Numbered from the stretch's first letter, positions 1 to 7,021 are shown. The stretch: 15,015 nucleotides of DNA from Micromonosporaceae bacterium (GCA_003543035.1 DPJL01000145.1:1-15015); one strand, 5' to 3'. The notes: generated by a model from the sequence alone, not told the origin. Numbers and translations are program-made.

Positions 1-199
1 GTGTGCTCCGTTGCCACGCATCCGAAGAGCTTGGCACTGTTTTCGCAGGTCGGCCACCCTAAGACCGTGACTGGGGTCACTATTGAGCGCTGTCGACTAC
101 TACTTTCGTGACCTATCTGTAACTACTTTTGACCCAGCCCACATTCTGCCCGCGTGGCACTCAACCATATCCCAAATACGGACAAAATAGGATTCACCC
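1..199. other. Upstream non-coding region
   Basis: I see no gene here on either strand. A small GTGAC-TGGG-GTCAC hairpin sits at 67-80. The sequence just before the first gene is somewhat A/T-richer than the coding DNA that follows, as expected for a promoter, but no convincing -35/-10 pair can be named. The start of the window is probably an arbitrary cut or a contig edge. Confidence 0.4.
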
Positions 200-1507
200 A
201 TGGTGGATCTGTCGCTCGTCACGGGGTGGTTACCGGCTGTACTTACCGGAATCGGCTTCCTTGTCCTGCTTGGCCTGGTGCTCCTCCCACCTCGGCCATC
301 CTGGTGGAAGCGAGCGGTCCTTTTGACAACAGGGACAGGCCTGCTGGTCATCGGGTTAAACCTGTTTGTTACCAAGGTTTGGAAGCCGTTTCCGGACACC
401 TTGCCCACGAGTGTGCTGGTCTGGGCCTGGCTGGGCCTTTCCGGACTGGCCGTCGCGATCGCGCTGATCGTCCCGCGCTGGCGCAGGTGGTGGACCATCG
501 TGTCGGCGCTGGCCGGGATCATCGCGCTGCTTGGCATCGCGGGGGTCCAGATCAACCGGTTCTACGGGCAATATCCCACTCTCGGCGCGGCCAGCGGGCT
601 CACCCGGCCCAAGCTCACGGAGCTGGAGTCGCTGGGCACCGCGGCAGAGGTGGTCGCCGCGCCGGAGGGCGAAATCCTCAGCGAGATCTGGCAACCCTCT
701 GGCCCGCTCTCGGAGAAGGGGGTCGTCGTGCAGGTCCGCATCCCGGCGGACGGCTCGGGCTTCCGGGCGCGCCCTTCGTATGTCTATCTGCCACCGGCCT
801 ACTTGGCCACGACACCCCGGCCGCTGTTGCCAGTGCTGGTGTTGCTCGCGGGGCAGCCCGGAAATGCGGACTCCTGGCTCATTTCCGGGCAGCTGACCCG
901 GATGATGGACCGCTACGCGTTGGCGCACAAAGGTCTCGCCCCGATCGTGGTGATGGTCGACAACCTCGGCGCGAACTTCGTGAACCCGCTCTGCATCGAC
1001 TCCAAGCACGGCAAAGTCGAGACCTATCTGACCCAGGATGTGCCGAGCTGGATCCGCACCAACCTCCAGACGGCCGGCGATCGGGACACCTGGGCGATAG
1101 CCGGGCTCTCCAACGGCGGCACGTGCGCACTGCAGATGGCTGTTCGGGCGCCGGAAACCTACGGCCGCTTCATCGACATCTCGGGGGAGTATGAACCGCT
1201 TGACGGTTCGAAGCACGAAACGGTCAAGAAGTTCTTCGACGGGGACGAGGCTGCCTATGCGGCGATCAGCCCGGTCGAGATCATGAAACAGCGCAAGTTC
1301 GCCGCGACGGCCGGGCGCATCGTGGCGGGCAAGGGGGACGGGACCTACTACCCGCAGCTGAAACAGGTGCTGGCCGCTTGTGAGGCCGCCGGGATGAGCA
1401 TGACGTGGCTGGAGTTGCCAGGCGGGCATACGTGGCAGGTGTGGGCGCCGGGGCTGGAACAGAGCCTCGATTGGCTGGCGGCGCAGACTCGACTGGTACC
1501 CGCCTGA
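200..1507 (+). CDS. Membrane-anchored esterase-fold (alpha/beta hydrolase) protein
   Basis: Probably a serine hydrolase of the esterase D / antigen 85-like superfamily fixed to the cell membrane with its catalytic domain outside. The 435-residue product begins with four hydrophobic helices (about 5-28, 38-60, 68-92 and 97-118). A short linker containing NRFYGQYPTL follows, then an alpha/beta hydrolase domain from about residue 165. The nucleophile elbow GLSNGG places the candidate catalytic serine at residue 304. Asp380 (GKGDG) and His410 (PGGHTW) are plausible partners, giving a complete triad. Antigen 85-like relatives transfer acyl groups on envelope lipids, but the substrate here cannot be read from sequence. 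The ATG at 200 lies directly before the first membrane helix. The stop overlaps the next gene's start (TGATG), so the two are probably translated together. Confidence 0.8.
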   Translation: MVDLSLVTGWLPAVLTGIGFLVLLGLVLLPPRPSWWKRAVLLTTGTGLLVIGLNLFVTKVWKPFPDTLPTSVLVWAWLGLSGLAVAIALIVPRWRRWWTIVSALAGIIALLGIAGVQINRFYGQYPTLGAASGLTRPKLTELESLGTAAEVVAAPEGEILSEIWQPSGPLSEKGVVVQVRIPADGSGFRARPSYVYLPPAYLATTPRPLLPVLVLLAGQPGNADSWLISGQLTRMMDRYALAHKGLAPIVVMVDNLGANFVNPLCIDSKHGKVETYLTQDVPSWIRTNLQTAGDRDTWAIAGLSNGGTCALQMAVRAPETYGRFIDISGEYEPLDGSKHETVKKFFDGDEAAYAAISPVEIMKQRKFAATAGRIVAGKGDGTYYPQLKQVLAACEAAGMSMTWLELPGGHTWQVWAPGLEQSLDWLAAQTRLVPA

Positions 1508-2253
1508 TGGATTGGAATCTGCTGGCCTGTGCGCGACACCATTTGACCTACGCCCCAACAGAACCCGGGCTGCGCGAGCACCTGCACGTCGAAACCGCCG
1601 CTGGTAAGGCATGGCGCTGCCTGCGCTGCGGCGACTTCGTGGTCGGTGAACCCAGGGGACTGGGCCCGGCCGAAGACGCCCCGGCGCCCCTTCGCGGGCA
1701 GCTGTTGCGCGACGCCATCGTGCTCCGAGCGCTTGCCGTGGAACGACTTCTCAAGGGTTTGGTCGTGCTCTTCGCCGCCTACGGGGTGTTCCGTTTCCGG
1801 TCGCACGCCGACGCCGTCCGCAAAGCGTTCGAGGAAGACCTTCCTTTACTGGAGCCATTGGCAGACCGTCTACATTGGAACATCACCGATTCGTCGTTGG
1901 TGCACACCATTCATACGGTGCTACAGACCCGGGCCGGGACGCTTGGCTGGATAGCGGCCGGGCTCGCTGTCTATGGCGTGCTTCAGCTCACCGAAGCCAC
2001 CGGGCTGTGGTTGTTGCAACGCTGGGGTGAGTATGTCGCCGCGGTGGCCACGTCCCTGTTCATCCCGATCGAGATCTACGAGCTGACCGAGCGTGTGACG
2101 TGGCTCCGGATTGGCGCGCTGATTATCAACGTGGCAGCCGTGGTCTTCCTCGTCTATCGCAAGCGGCTCTTCGGCATGCGAGGCGGACGCGCAGCCCACG
2201 ACGCCGAGCGCCATCACGAGAACCTGGTGCAGGTGAAGGAGAAGGCCGCCTGA
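1507..2253 (+). CDS. DUF2127 family membrane protein with N-terminal zinc-ribbon-like segment
   Basis: A predicted 248-residue integral membrane protein of the DUF2127 type; no biochemical function is established for the family. The body carries about four hydrophobic segments (the first starting near LRALAVERLLKGLVVLF, the last IINVAAVVFLVYR) with the family-like sequence WGEYVAAVATSLFIPIEIYELTER spread over about 24 residues. Ahead of it the first 45 residues are soluble and contain Cys8, His11/12 and a CLRC pair (Cys38, Cys41), which looks like a small metal-binding ribbon. I chose the ATG at 1507 rather than an in-frame one at 1405. It overlaps the preceding stop as TGATG, and residues upstream of it are an out-of-frame reading of the esterase gene. 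Coupling to the esterase suggests both act at the membrane. Confidence 0.75.
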   Translation: MDWNLLACARHHLTYAPTEPGLREHLHVETAAGKAWRCLRCGDFVVGEPRGLGPAEDAPAPLRGQLLRDAIVLRALAVERLLKGLVVLFAAYGVFRFRSHADAVRKAFEEDLPLLEPLADRLHWNITDSSLVHTIHTVLQTRAGTLGWIAAGLAVYGVLQLTEATGLWLLQRWGEYVAAVATSLFIPIEIYELTERVTWLRIGALIINVAAVVFLVYRKRLFGMRGGRAAHDAERHHENLVQVKEKAA

Positions 2254-2264
2254 GCCAGGCGGCC
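2244..2264. terminator. Hairpin terminator overlapping the DUF2127 stop codon
   Basis: A perfect 9-base-pair inverted repeat, GGCCGCCTG / CAGGCGGCC, with a 3-base loop. Its left arm includes part of the stop codon of the plus-strand gene. It lies between two convergent genes (2253 and 2287) and can fold on either strand. There is no strong U tract, as is usual for actinomycete terminators. Confidence 0.6.
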
Positions 2265-2286
2265 CTCTCACCGTTTGGAGGACGGA

Positions 2287-2706
2287 TCAGGACTTCGGCT
2301 GGGAAAGACCACCGAGCAACTGCTTGAGCAGATCATCGACGTTGGCGTTGGGCGCTGAAGTAGGCAGCTGACCCTGAGGGCTGGCCTTGTCCACGATCTC
2401 CGGCAGCACGTTGGCCAGGTCGTCAGCGGCCTTCTCCGGCGGAATTCCGGCTTTCGTCGCCACCTGGTCGAGCGTTCCGGTGCCCAAAGCGTCCTGGATC
2501 TGCTGACCGGTGACCGGCTTGTTCGCACCTTGCTTCATCCAGGACTGCACCTGGTCGCCGAGGCCGTTCTTCTCCAGCTGCTCCATGAGCCCTTGCAGAT
2601 TTGCCTGGCCGCCACCGGCCTTGCCGCCGAACTGACTTAACAAGCTCTTGAGCAGCTGCTGGACCTGCGGATCCTGCGCGAGCTTCATGATCTGGTTGAG
2701 ATCCAT
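2287..2706 (-). CDS. YidB family protein (DUF937)
   Basis: A 139-residue soluble, alpha-helical protein of the YidB/DUF937 family, whose role is unknown. It has the typical layout: an N-terminal helix ending in a Gly-rich stretch (LLSQFGGKAGGG), then 'LQGLMEQLEKNGLGDQVQSW', 'NKPVTGQQIQDALG', and a C-terminal 'LDQVATKAGIPPEKAADDLANVLPEIVDKASPQG' block spread over 34 residues. It ends with a short LLKQLLGGL helix. A G-rich Shine-Dalgarno-like stretch (GGGGG) lies about 6 bases before the ATG at 2706. It is transcribed away from the next gene; the 89-base gap to 2796 must hold both promoters. Confidence 0.85.
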   Translation of the reverse strand: MDLNQIMKLAQDPQVQQLLKSLLSQFGGKAGGGQANLQGLMEQLEKNGLGDQVQSWMKQGANKPVTGQQIQDALGTGTLDQVATKAGIPPEKAADDLANVLPEIVDKASPQGQLPTSAPNANVDDLLKQLLGGLSQPKS

Positions 2707-2795
2707 CTGGTACCCCCGTCATGGTCTGGATCGTGCCTTCTCGAAACTATGCGAAATCGCTTCCGGCGGGAGCTGGTTTCGACAAGATAGCCCTT

Positions 2796-3182
2796 ATGAC
2801 GGAATACACGGACCAGGAACGCGACACGATCCGCACAGCCGCTTTCGGCGCCATGACGCTGGTTTCCGCGGCAGATCCCGGATTCTTCGCGATGTTCAAG
2901 GAGAGCATGGCCGGGGCGAAGGCACTCGCCGCGGCGCCGCAGCCGTTACAAGGGCTGCTCAAGTCGGGTGGCATGCCCACCGCGGCCAAGGACAAGGCGT
3001 CCGTTCTGGCGGCGCTGCAGCAGACCAAGCAGATCCTCTCGGGCAAGTCGCCAGAGGACCTTCAGGCGTTCCAGAACGTCATCTCGACTGCGATCAATGA
3101 GGTTGCCGGCGCCTCCAAGGGTGTCGCCGAGAGCGAGACAGCTGCCATCAACGAAGTGAAGTCGGCTATCGGCGTTGCCTAG
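2796..3182 (+). CDS. Conserved actinobacterial hypothetical protein, helical
   Basis: A 128-residue Ala-rich, helix-forming protein with no signal peptide or membrane segment. I do not recognise a named domain. It reads like a family seen across actinobacteria that ends in a repeated 'xSPEDLQAFQNVISTAINEVAGASKG' type helix and an acidic 'ESETAAINEVKSAIG' tail; this is recollection, not a search. The start MTEYTDQE at 2796 is preferred over one at 2721, because the intervening 25 residues are arginine- and proline-containing, unlike the rest, and would take up the divergent promoter region. The Shine-Dalgarno sequence is weak. A strong hairpin begins at its stop codon. Confidence 0.65.
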   Translation: MTEYTDQERDTIRTAAFGAMTLVSAADPGFFAMFKESMAGAKALAAAPQPLQGLLKSGGMPTAAKDKASVLAALQQTKQILSGKSPEDLQAFQNVISTAINEVAGASKGVAESETAAINEVKSAIGVA

Positions 3183-3234
3183 CCGAGCGCGCTGCCCCGG
3201 CGTGGTTGAACCCAACCTGCCGGGGCATTCGGCT
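3181..3234. terminator. Strong bidirectional hairpin terminator shared by two convergent genes
   Basis: A nested inverted repeat. The outer arms are AGCCGA (3181-3186) and TCGGCT (3229-3234), and a perfect 9-bp stem is TGCCCCGGC (3193-3201) / GCCGGGGCA (3219-3227). An inner GGTTG-AACC-CAACC stem forms the tip. Its ends overlap the TAG stops of the plus-strand gene (3182) and the minus-strand DUF1918 gene (3233-3235), so it can terminate both transcripts. Confidence 0.8.
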
Positions 3235-3421
3235 ACAGGCTCGCTGACTCGATGTGCGCGTCGGATCCGGGGAAGACCAGGCCCTCGTGACCGTCTTCCC
3301 ATCTGACCTTGTAGGGCGGTGAGCCGTCCGGATGGTTTACCTCGGTAATCTCGCCGATCCGCTTCTTGTCGCCCTGACGCTTGCCTTCCATGACCAACTT
3401 GTCGCCAATCTGCGCTTTCAT
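3233..3421 (-). CDS. DUF1918 domain protein
   Basis: A small (62-residue) soluble protein that is entirely one DUF1918 domain, an SH3-like small beta fold of unknown function common in actinobacteria. The family signature is clear: GDKLVMEG near the N-terminus, GEITEVNHPDG, PPYKVRWEDGHEGLVFPG, and a C-terminal DAHI. I placed the start at MKAQIGDKL (3421) because family members usually begin with 'M(K/R)A'. An in-frame ATG three codons earlier (3430) is equally possible. It is convergent with the gene on its left and divergent from the one on its right. Confidence 0.85.
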   Translation of the reverse strand: MKAQIGDKLVMEGKRQGDKKRIGEITEVNHPDGSPPYKVRWEDGHEGLVFPGSDAHIESASL

Positions 3422-3515
3422 AGGGCCCATTGTCTAAGCCCGGCTCGCAGACTTCTACAGCTTCCGCAACTTTGCTGACGCAAGATGTCAGTTGGTTTGG
3501 CTTAGCCTGCTCGGC

Positions 3516-3950
3516 ATGGCACAGAATGACTTCGATTTCTTCCACGGCAAGTGGAGCGTGCACAACCGGCGGCTGACCGAGGACGGCTGGATCGAGTTCC
3601 CGGCCGACTGCTCGGTCCGCGGACTTGTCGGCGGGATCGGCTTCGTGGACGAGATGACCTTCCCGACGCTCGGTTCGGGCGGCAGCACGATCGGTCTCTA
3701 CGACTCAAACCGGGGTCTGTGGGCGCACTACTGGGTCAGTACGCGCGACGGGGTCCTTCAGCCACCGGTGTTTGGAACGTCGGCAGGAGAGTTCTACGGG
3801 GACGACGAGGTTGACGGCAAACCCGTCAAGGTCCGCTATCTCTGGGATGTGCACTCGAACGACGCATTCCGCTGGGAACAGGCCTTCTCGTCGGACGGCG
3901 AGCTCACCTGGGAAACCAACTGGGTCATGGAATTCAGCAGGATTGTCTGA
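3516..3950 (+). CDS. Conserved hypothetical protein, 'FDFFxGxW' beta-rich type
   Basis: A 144-residue protein without signal peptide or membrane helices. It contains the pattern DFDFFHGKWSVHNRRL, a central 'GGIGFVDEMTF', 'FGTSAGEFYGDDEVDGKPVKVRYLW', and a C-terminal 'WEQAFSSDGELTWETNWVMEF', each block short and Trp-rich. This pattern recurs in uncharacterised bacterial proteins that resemble DUF1579-like or lipocalin-like beta-barrels; that fold assignment is inference. The start MAQNDFDFF (3516) is chosen because the homologous region begins there, eight codons inside a longer open frame. Its 3' end overlaps the end of the sirtuin gene on the other strand by 17 bases. Confidence 0.7.
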   Translation: MAQNDFDFFHGKWSVHNRRLTEDGWIEFPADCSVRGLVGGIGFVDEMTFPTLGSGGSTIGLYDSNRGLWAHYWVSTRDGVLQPPVFGTSAGEFYGDDEVDGKPVKVRYLWDVHSNDAFRWEQAFSSDGELTWETNWVMEFSRIV

Positions 3951-4671
3951 GCTCGCTGACCATGCGGGGCAAGGCTTCGCCAATCTTATCGGGTACCAGC
4001 CGATGCGCTAGATGATCATAAGGTGTGGCGTCGGCGTTGATGATGGTCAGCTCCGCTCCGGAGCTGACCGCAACCCCACACAACGACGCGGCCGGCTCGA
4101 CCGTCAGCGAGGTCCCCACAGCCCAGAAAAGCTGACAGGCCATGGCGATCTGGGCCGCTGTTTCGAGAGTCTCGCCGTTCAGCGACTCACCGAACATGAT
4201 CGTGCCCGATTTGAGGATGCCGCCACAGTGCACGCATGGGGGATCGGCCTCGCCCGCTTCGACCCGGTCGATCGCTTCTTTCATCGTCGTGCGATCGCCA
4301 CACCTCAAGCAGCGCACCGTGAACATTGTGCCGTGCAGCTCGATTACCTTGCGCGGGCTCGATCCCGCCTTCTGGTGTAAGCCGTCGATGTTCTGCGTGA
4401 TGATCCGGACCGGAAAGCCCGCGCGCTCAAGCTCGGCAAGCGCTAGGTGAGCCGCGTTCGGCTCGGCCGTCCACGCCGGATTGTCCTTGCGAGCCAACCA
4501 GGATGCCTTACGCACCTCGGGATCGGACAGGTAATTGTCCAAAGTGAACAGTCGTTCCTTGGCCGGGTCACGGGTCCACACCCCGTTCGGGCCTCGAAAG
4601 TCGGGGATGCCTGAGTCGGTGGAGATTCCCGCTCCCGTGAGGATCGCGATCATCGGCTTGCGCTCAGTCAT
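3934..4671 (-). CDS. cobB: NAD-dependent protein deacylase, SIR2/CobB family
   Basis: A sirtuin that removes acyl groups from protein lysines using NAD+, releasing nicotinamide and O-acyl-ADP-ribose. The 245-residue protein has the full set of landmarks. These are GAGIS (13-17), IPDFRGPNG (22-30), TQNIDGLH (92-99), catalytic His113 in LHG, two zinc pairs (Cys121/Cys124 and Cys146/Cys149), GTSLTVEPA (186-194) and INAD near 211. I chose MTERKPMIAILTGAG as the start; an in-frame extension to 4734 adds residues unlike the family. Sirtuins of this size regulate metabolic enzymes such as acetyl-CoA synthetase, but no partner is evident nearby. A second, broken copy of its first 27 codons lies at 7983-8081. 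Confidence 0.93.
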   Translation of the reverse strand: MTERKPMIAILTGAGISTDSGIPDFRGPNGVWTRDPAKERLFTLDNYLSDPEVRKASWLARKDNPAWTAEPNAAHLALAELERAGFPVRIITQNIDGLHQKAGSSPRKVIELHGTMFTVRCLRCGDRTTMKEAIDRVEAGEADPPCVHCGGILKSGTIMFGESLNGETLETAAQIAMACQLFWAVGTSLTVEPAASLCGVAVSSGAELTIINADATPYDHLAHRLVPDKIGEALPRMVSELRQSC

Positions 4672-4694
4672 GGATCCATGGTGCCAGGGCGCGT

Positions 4695-4740
4695 AATTGC
4701 TTAAGACCATCCCCGTTCGCTGACTGCCAAGCAATTGCTT
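4695..4740. promoter_or_regulatory. Direct repeat and palindrome upstream of the sirtuin gene
   Basis: AATTGCTT occurs twice (4695-4702 and 4733-4740). The second copy is part of a perfect 12-base palindrome AAGCAATTGCTT (4729-4740). This A/T-rich pair lies 24-69 bases upstream of the sirtuin start on the minus strand, in otherwise GC-rich DNA. It is a plausible operator for a dimeric repressor; no regulator can be named. Confidence 0.35.
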
Positions 4741-4762
4741 GAGTGTGGCGCCTTTGCTAACA

Positions 4763-4803
4763 CGCGGTGGGCCACCGCCTATAGGGAGCGGGAGCCCACC
4801 GCG
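4763..4803. terminator. Terminator hairpin after the membrane protein gene
   Basis: A perfect 10-bp inverted repeat CGCGGTGGGC (4763-4772) / GCCCACCGCG (4794-4803) with a 21-base loop, located 6 bases past the stop of the minus-strand membrane protein gene. The left part can also form a competing hairpin GCGGTGG-G-CCACCGC (4764-4778). It separates that transcript from the sirtuin gene. Confidence 0.6.
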
Positions 4804-4809
4804 GTCGCC

Positions 4810-5310
4810 CTACTCTCGGCGGGACCGTCTCGCCAGCAACGGTTTAAGAGCGATTAGCGCGCCAGCAACGAAGACCGCTGTGGCTAGGTAGATCAGTCCC
4901 AGGTGCCCAATCGTGTCAAGACCGTACGGGTAATGCGCGGGTAGTGCTACGGCGAGACCGAGGACGGGAGCCGCAATCGCGGTCACATACGCCCATAGCT
5001 CGCCCTTCCGTACGCCGTACCAGGCGAGCGAAGCGGTCGCGAGACCGGTCGCCGCGATGAAACCGGCTACGGCTATGTGCAGGTGTGAGATGTACTCGTA
5101 AAGGTTTGGGCTGAACTGCCGGATCTGCTCCCTTCCGACGTCGACCTCATTGGGGCCGATCCCCAGCTCGAGGAACGCGCCGGTGAAATTGCGGACGAAG
5201 AAGATCACGGCATATCCGATGAACCCCAGGCCTGCGACGGCCATCAGAGTGGCGCCCAGACGTAGCGTATTCGGCACCGCGACGGTGTCTCGATGAGCGA
5301 TGGTGGTCAC
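4810..5310 (-). CDS. Four-helix membrane protein coupled to a methyltransferase
   Basis: A 166-residue integral membrane protein with four hydrophobic segments at about residues 19-40, 76-98, 105-122 and 132-155. The first loop, between helices 1 and 2, is longer and contains GPNEVDVGREQIRQFSPNLYEYISHLH. I recognise no named family. The GTG start at 5310 overlaps the stop of the upstream methyltransferase gene as GTGA, so the two should be made together, and this protein may work with that enzyme at the membrane (as scaffold, transporter or sensor; not decidable here). It ends just before a hairpin terminator. Confidence 0.7.
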   Translation of the reverse strand: MTTIAHRDTVAVPNTLRLGATLMAVAGLGFIGYAVIFFVRNFTGAFLELGIGPNEVDVGREQIRQFSPNLYEYISHLHIAVAGFIAATGLATASLAWYGVRKGELWAYVTAIAAPVLGLAVALPAHYPYGLDTIGHLGLIYLATAVFVAGALIALKPLLARRSRRE

Positions 5311-6086
5311 GACACTCCTCCTTGTTTGACGGCCAGCACGGAGATACTGACAACTCCGTAACGGGCGCTAGCGTTGCGTGCTTGTTCGGAGACGAACCGG
5401 TAAGGGTTCTGCCGGATCTGTTTGATCCGCAGGCCACTGGACTCGATTGCGGCGCTGTATTCATCAACCTGCGCGGCGCCTCCAATGCACGAGGCCCATA
5501 GCGACGCATCGCAGACTATCGATTCCTTTAGCTGGCGCTCGCTGACGATGTCGGATATCGCCAGGCGGCCACCTGGCCGAAGCACCCTGGCGGCTTCGGC
5601 GAAAACCCGATCCTTATCCGGGCAGAGGTTGATGACGCCGTTGGAGACAACACAGTCGAATTCTTGGTCGGGCAGCGGCAGGCTCTCGATTCGGCCCTCG
5701 CGGAACTCGACCTGGGACCAGCCGCCGGCGGCTCCGAGGCGTCGTGCCTTGGCGAGCTGTTCCGGGGTGAAGTCGATGCCGACGACCCGGCCTGACGCTC
5801 CGACAAGCAACGCGGCGTAGAAAGCATCCATTCCGGAGCCACTGCCCAGATCGATGACCGCCTCGCCCTCGCTGAGATCAGCGTGCGCAAATACGTGGCC
5901 AACGCCGGCGAACGACTCGACCGCCGCCGGGGGAAGCCGGTCAAGGAGGCTGGTCTCGTAGCCGAGCCGTTCAGCAAGCGGACGGCCCAGCTCAAAGTGG
6001 TACGGGCCGCGCGGTCGCTCGGCCACGTCGCGGTAGAGCTCTTTCACCTTGATCTCAAGCACCTTGACGTCCGCTGAAGCAGTCAT
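5307..6086 (-). CDS. ArsM-like SAM-dependent methyltransferase (copy 1)
   Basis: A class I, Rossmann-fold S-adenosylmethionine methyltransferase, 259 residues. The SAM-binding motif I is VIDLGSGSGMD, followed by VVGIDFTPEQL (motif II) and EAARVLRPGGRLAISDIV (post-motif III region). The arrangement 'FAGVGHVFAHADL' before motif I and 'SNGVINLCPDKDRV' and 'LWASCIGGA' after it match arsenite methyltransferase (ArsM) relatives. However, the ArsM 'SNC' cysteine is glycine here (SNG), while the later 'GxC' cysteine (ASCIGGA) is kept; a new cysteine lies five residues on (NLC). Arsenic methylation is therefore doubtful and the substrate unknown. It is divergent from the sigma factor gene, 99 bases away, and overlaps the membrane protein gene downstream. 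Confidence 0.8.
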   Translation of the reverse strand: MTASADVKVLEIKVKELYRDVAERPRGPYHFELGRPLAERLGYETSLLDRLPPAAVESFAGVGHVFAHADLSEGEAVIDLGSGSGMDAFYAALLVGASGRVVGIDFTPEQLAKARRLGAAGGWSQVEFREGRIESLPLPDQEFDCVVSNGVINLCPDKDRVFAEAARVLRPGGRLAISDIVSERQLKESIVCDASLWASCIGGAAQVDEYSAAIESSGLRIKQIRQNPYRFVSEQARNASARYGVVSISVLAVKQGGVS

Positions 6087-6155
6087 GCTCTGTAGACGTT
6101 GTGCAGCTGTTCGCTATTGCATGTGCGCCCGGGCATGCGAGAGTGCATTAAAGGA

Positions 6156-6167
6156 GCTCTGCAGAGC
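6156..6167. promoter_or_regulatory. 12-base palindrome in the divergent promoter region
   Basis: GCTCTGCAGAGC is a perfect palindrome 18 bases before the sigma factor start. It lies in the 99-base gap shared with the divergent methyltransferase gene, where both promoters must lie. It could be an operator or part of a transcript hairpin. I could not identify a convincing ECF -35 (GGAAC-type) and -10 pair in the gap. Confidence 0.3.
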
Positions 6168-6172
6168 GTCAT

Positions 6173-6177
6173 AAGGA
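6173..6177 (+). promoter_or_regulatory. Ribosome binding site fixing the sigma factor start
   Basis: AAGGA lies 8 bases before the ATG at 6186. This is the best Shine-Dalgarno sequence in the region and decides the start against the longer open frame beginning at 6099. Confidence 0.55.
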
Positions 6178-6185
6178 ACGTGGCT

Positions 6186-6794
6186 ATGGTGCGCACGGTG
6201 GCGGAAGGGTCCGTAGAGGGCTCCCGAGCCGATCGGGCGGAAAGGTTCCGAAGCCTTGCCCGTGAGCAGATCCCGCGCCTCTACACCATTGCGAGACGCA
6301 TCGTTGGCGACGAAGCCGAGGACGCGGTGCAGGATTGCCTGCTCAAGGCGTTTCAGCGGTTCGACCAGCTACACGACATGGCGGCCGCACCGGCCTGGCT
6401 GACGAGCATCCTTGTCAACTGCTGTCACGACCGGGGCCGCGCTAAGGCGAGGCAGCCTCACGAGATCAACTTTGAAGAGGTGGAGAATTTCTCCCTGTAT
6501 CGCAAGATCGCTTATGAGGACCCCTTCCCGTACTCGGACTCCCTGCACCTTGACTTCCTGAAGGAATTCGGGCCGGAGGATGTGCATGCGGTGCTGAGGC
6601 AAATCCCCGAGCTGTACCGTGTCCCGCTCGGGCTCGTGTACATGGATGGCTACTTGGCCCGAGAGGCCGCTGAGATGCTCTCAGTTCCGTTGGGAACCAT
6701 GCTTGCCCGGCTGCACAGGGGACGGAAGCTCTTCGAAAAGCAGCTGTGGGACTACGCCCAGAGTGAAGGCCTGTTGAAGGAGCGTGGGCGATGA
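6186..6794 (+). CDS. ECF-type RNA polymerase sigma factor
   Basis: A 202-residue extracytoplasmic-function sigma factor, which directs RNA polymerase to a small set of promoters. Region 2 covers about residues 24-86 (YTIARRIVGDEAEDAVQD, then AWLTSILVNCCHDRGR). Region 4 covers about 131-185, with a helix-turn-helix near 'GYLAREAAEMLSVPLGTMLARLHRGR'. The linker between them (about 87-130) is acidic. The start at 6186 is supported by an AAGGA site; upstream residues in the same frame are unlike sigma N-termini. The stop overlaps the anti-sigma ATG (ATGA). The context predicts autoregulation, with the flanking methyltransferases as regulon members; that is inference. SigR-like factors of this size paired with zinc anti-sigmas often respond to oxidative (thiol) stress. 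Confidence 0.88.
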   Translation: MVRTVAEGSVEGSRADRAERFRSLAREQIPRLYTIARRIVGDEAEDAVQDCLLKAFQRFDQLHDMAAAPAWLTSILVNCCHDRGRAKARQPHEINFEEVENFSLYRKIAYEDPFPYSDSLHLDFLKEFGPEDVHAVLRQIPELYRVPLGLVYMDGYLAREAAEMLSVPLGTMLARLHRGRKLFEKQLWDYAQSEGLLKERGR

Positions 6795-7021
6795 TCACCT
6801 GTTCCGAAGCGACGAAGCAACTCTGGGAGTACCTGGACGCCACGCTGGGCGCCGCGGCCCGTGAAGCGGTGGAGATACACCTGGCCCAGTGCCTACGCTG
6901 CTGCGGCGAACTTGAGTTCGCCGAGGAGCTGCGGCGGTTCATAGCCGGTGCGACCCGTGACGAGGTACCGGCAGACGTATTGCAACGGCTGAATGAGACC
7001 CTGGAAGGGCTGGGCCCATGA
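6791..7021 (+). CDS. Zinc-binding anti-sigma factor (zf-HC2/ZAS type)
   Basis: A 76-residue soluble anti-sigma factor predicted to hold the upstream sigma factor inactive. It has Cys4 and the ZAS signature His30-x3-Cys34-x2-Cys37, followed directly by an extra cysteine (Cys38). The spacing matches RsrA-type proteins, where zinc loss or disulfide formation releases the sigma factor; whether this one is redox-sensitive is inference. There is no membrane segment, so the signal is probably cytoplasmic. It is shorter than RsrA-type proteins (about 100 residues). It overlaps both neighbours by 4 bases (ATGA at 6791 and at 7018). Confidence 0.85.
   Translation: MITCSEATKQLWEYLDATLGAAAREAVEIHLAQCLRCCGELEFAEELRRFIAGATRDEVPADVLQRLNETLEGLGP

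Noticed and set aside
1..8. The window begins GTGTGCTC, as in the reverse complement of the TruSeq adapter.
   Set aside because: The match stops after 8 bases; the expected TTCCGATCT does not follow, so chance is the simpler explanation.
154..1194. A 346-codon frame overlapping the esterase gene.
   Set aside because: Its product is Arg/His/Gly-rich low-complexity sequence typical of an out-of-frame reading of GC-rich DNA, while the frame from 200 has coherent membrane helices and a hydrolase triad.
356..1612. A 418-codon minus-strand frame.
   Set aside because: Composition is dominated by Arg, Pro, Gly and His with no domain; it is an antisense shadow of the esterase gene.
6099..6185. A longer N-terminus for the sigma factor starting at 6099.
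   Set aside because: It would consume the divergent promoter gap, and the residues are cysteine-rich and unlike sigma N-termini; AAGGA precedes the ATG at 6186.
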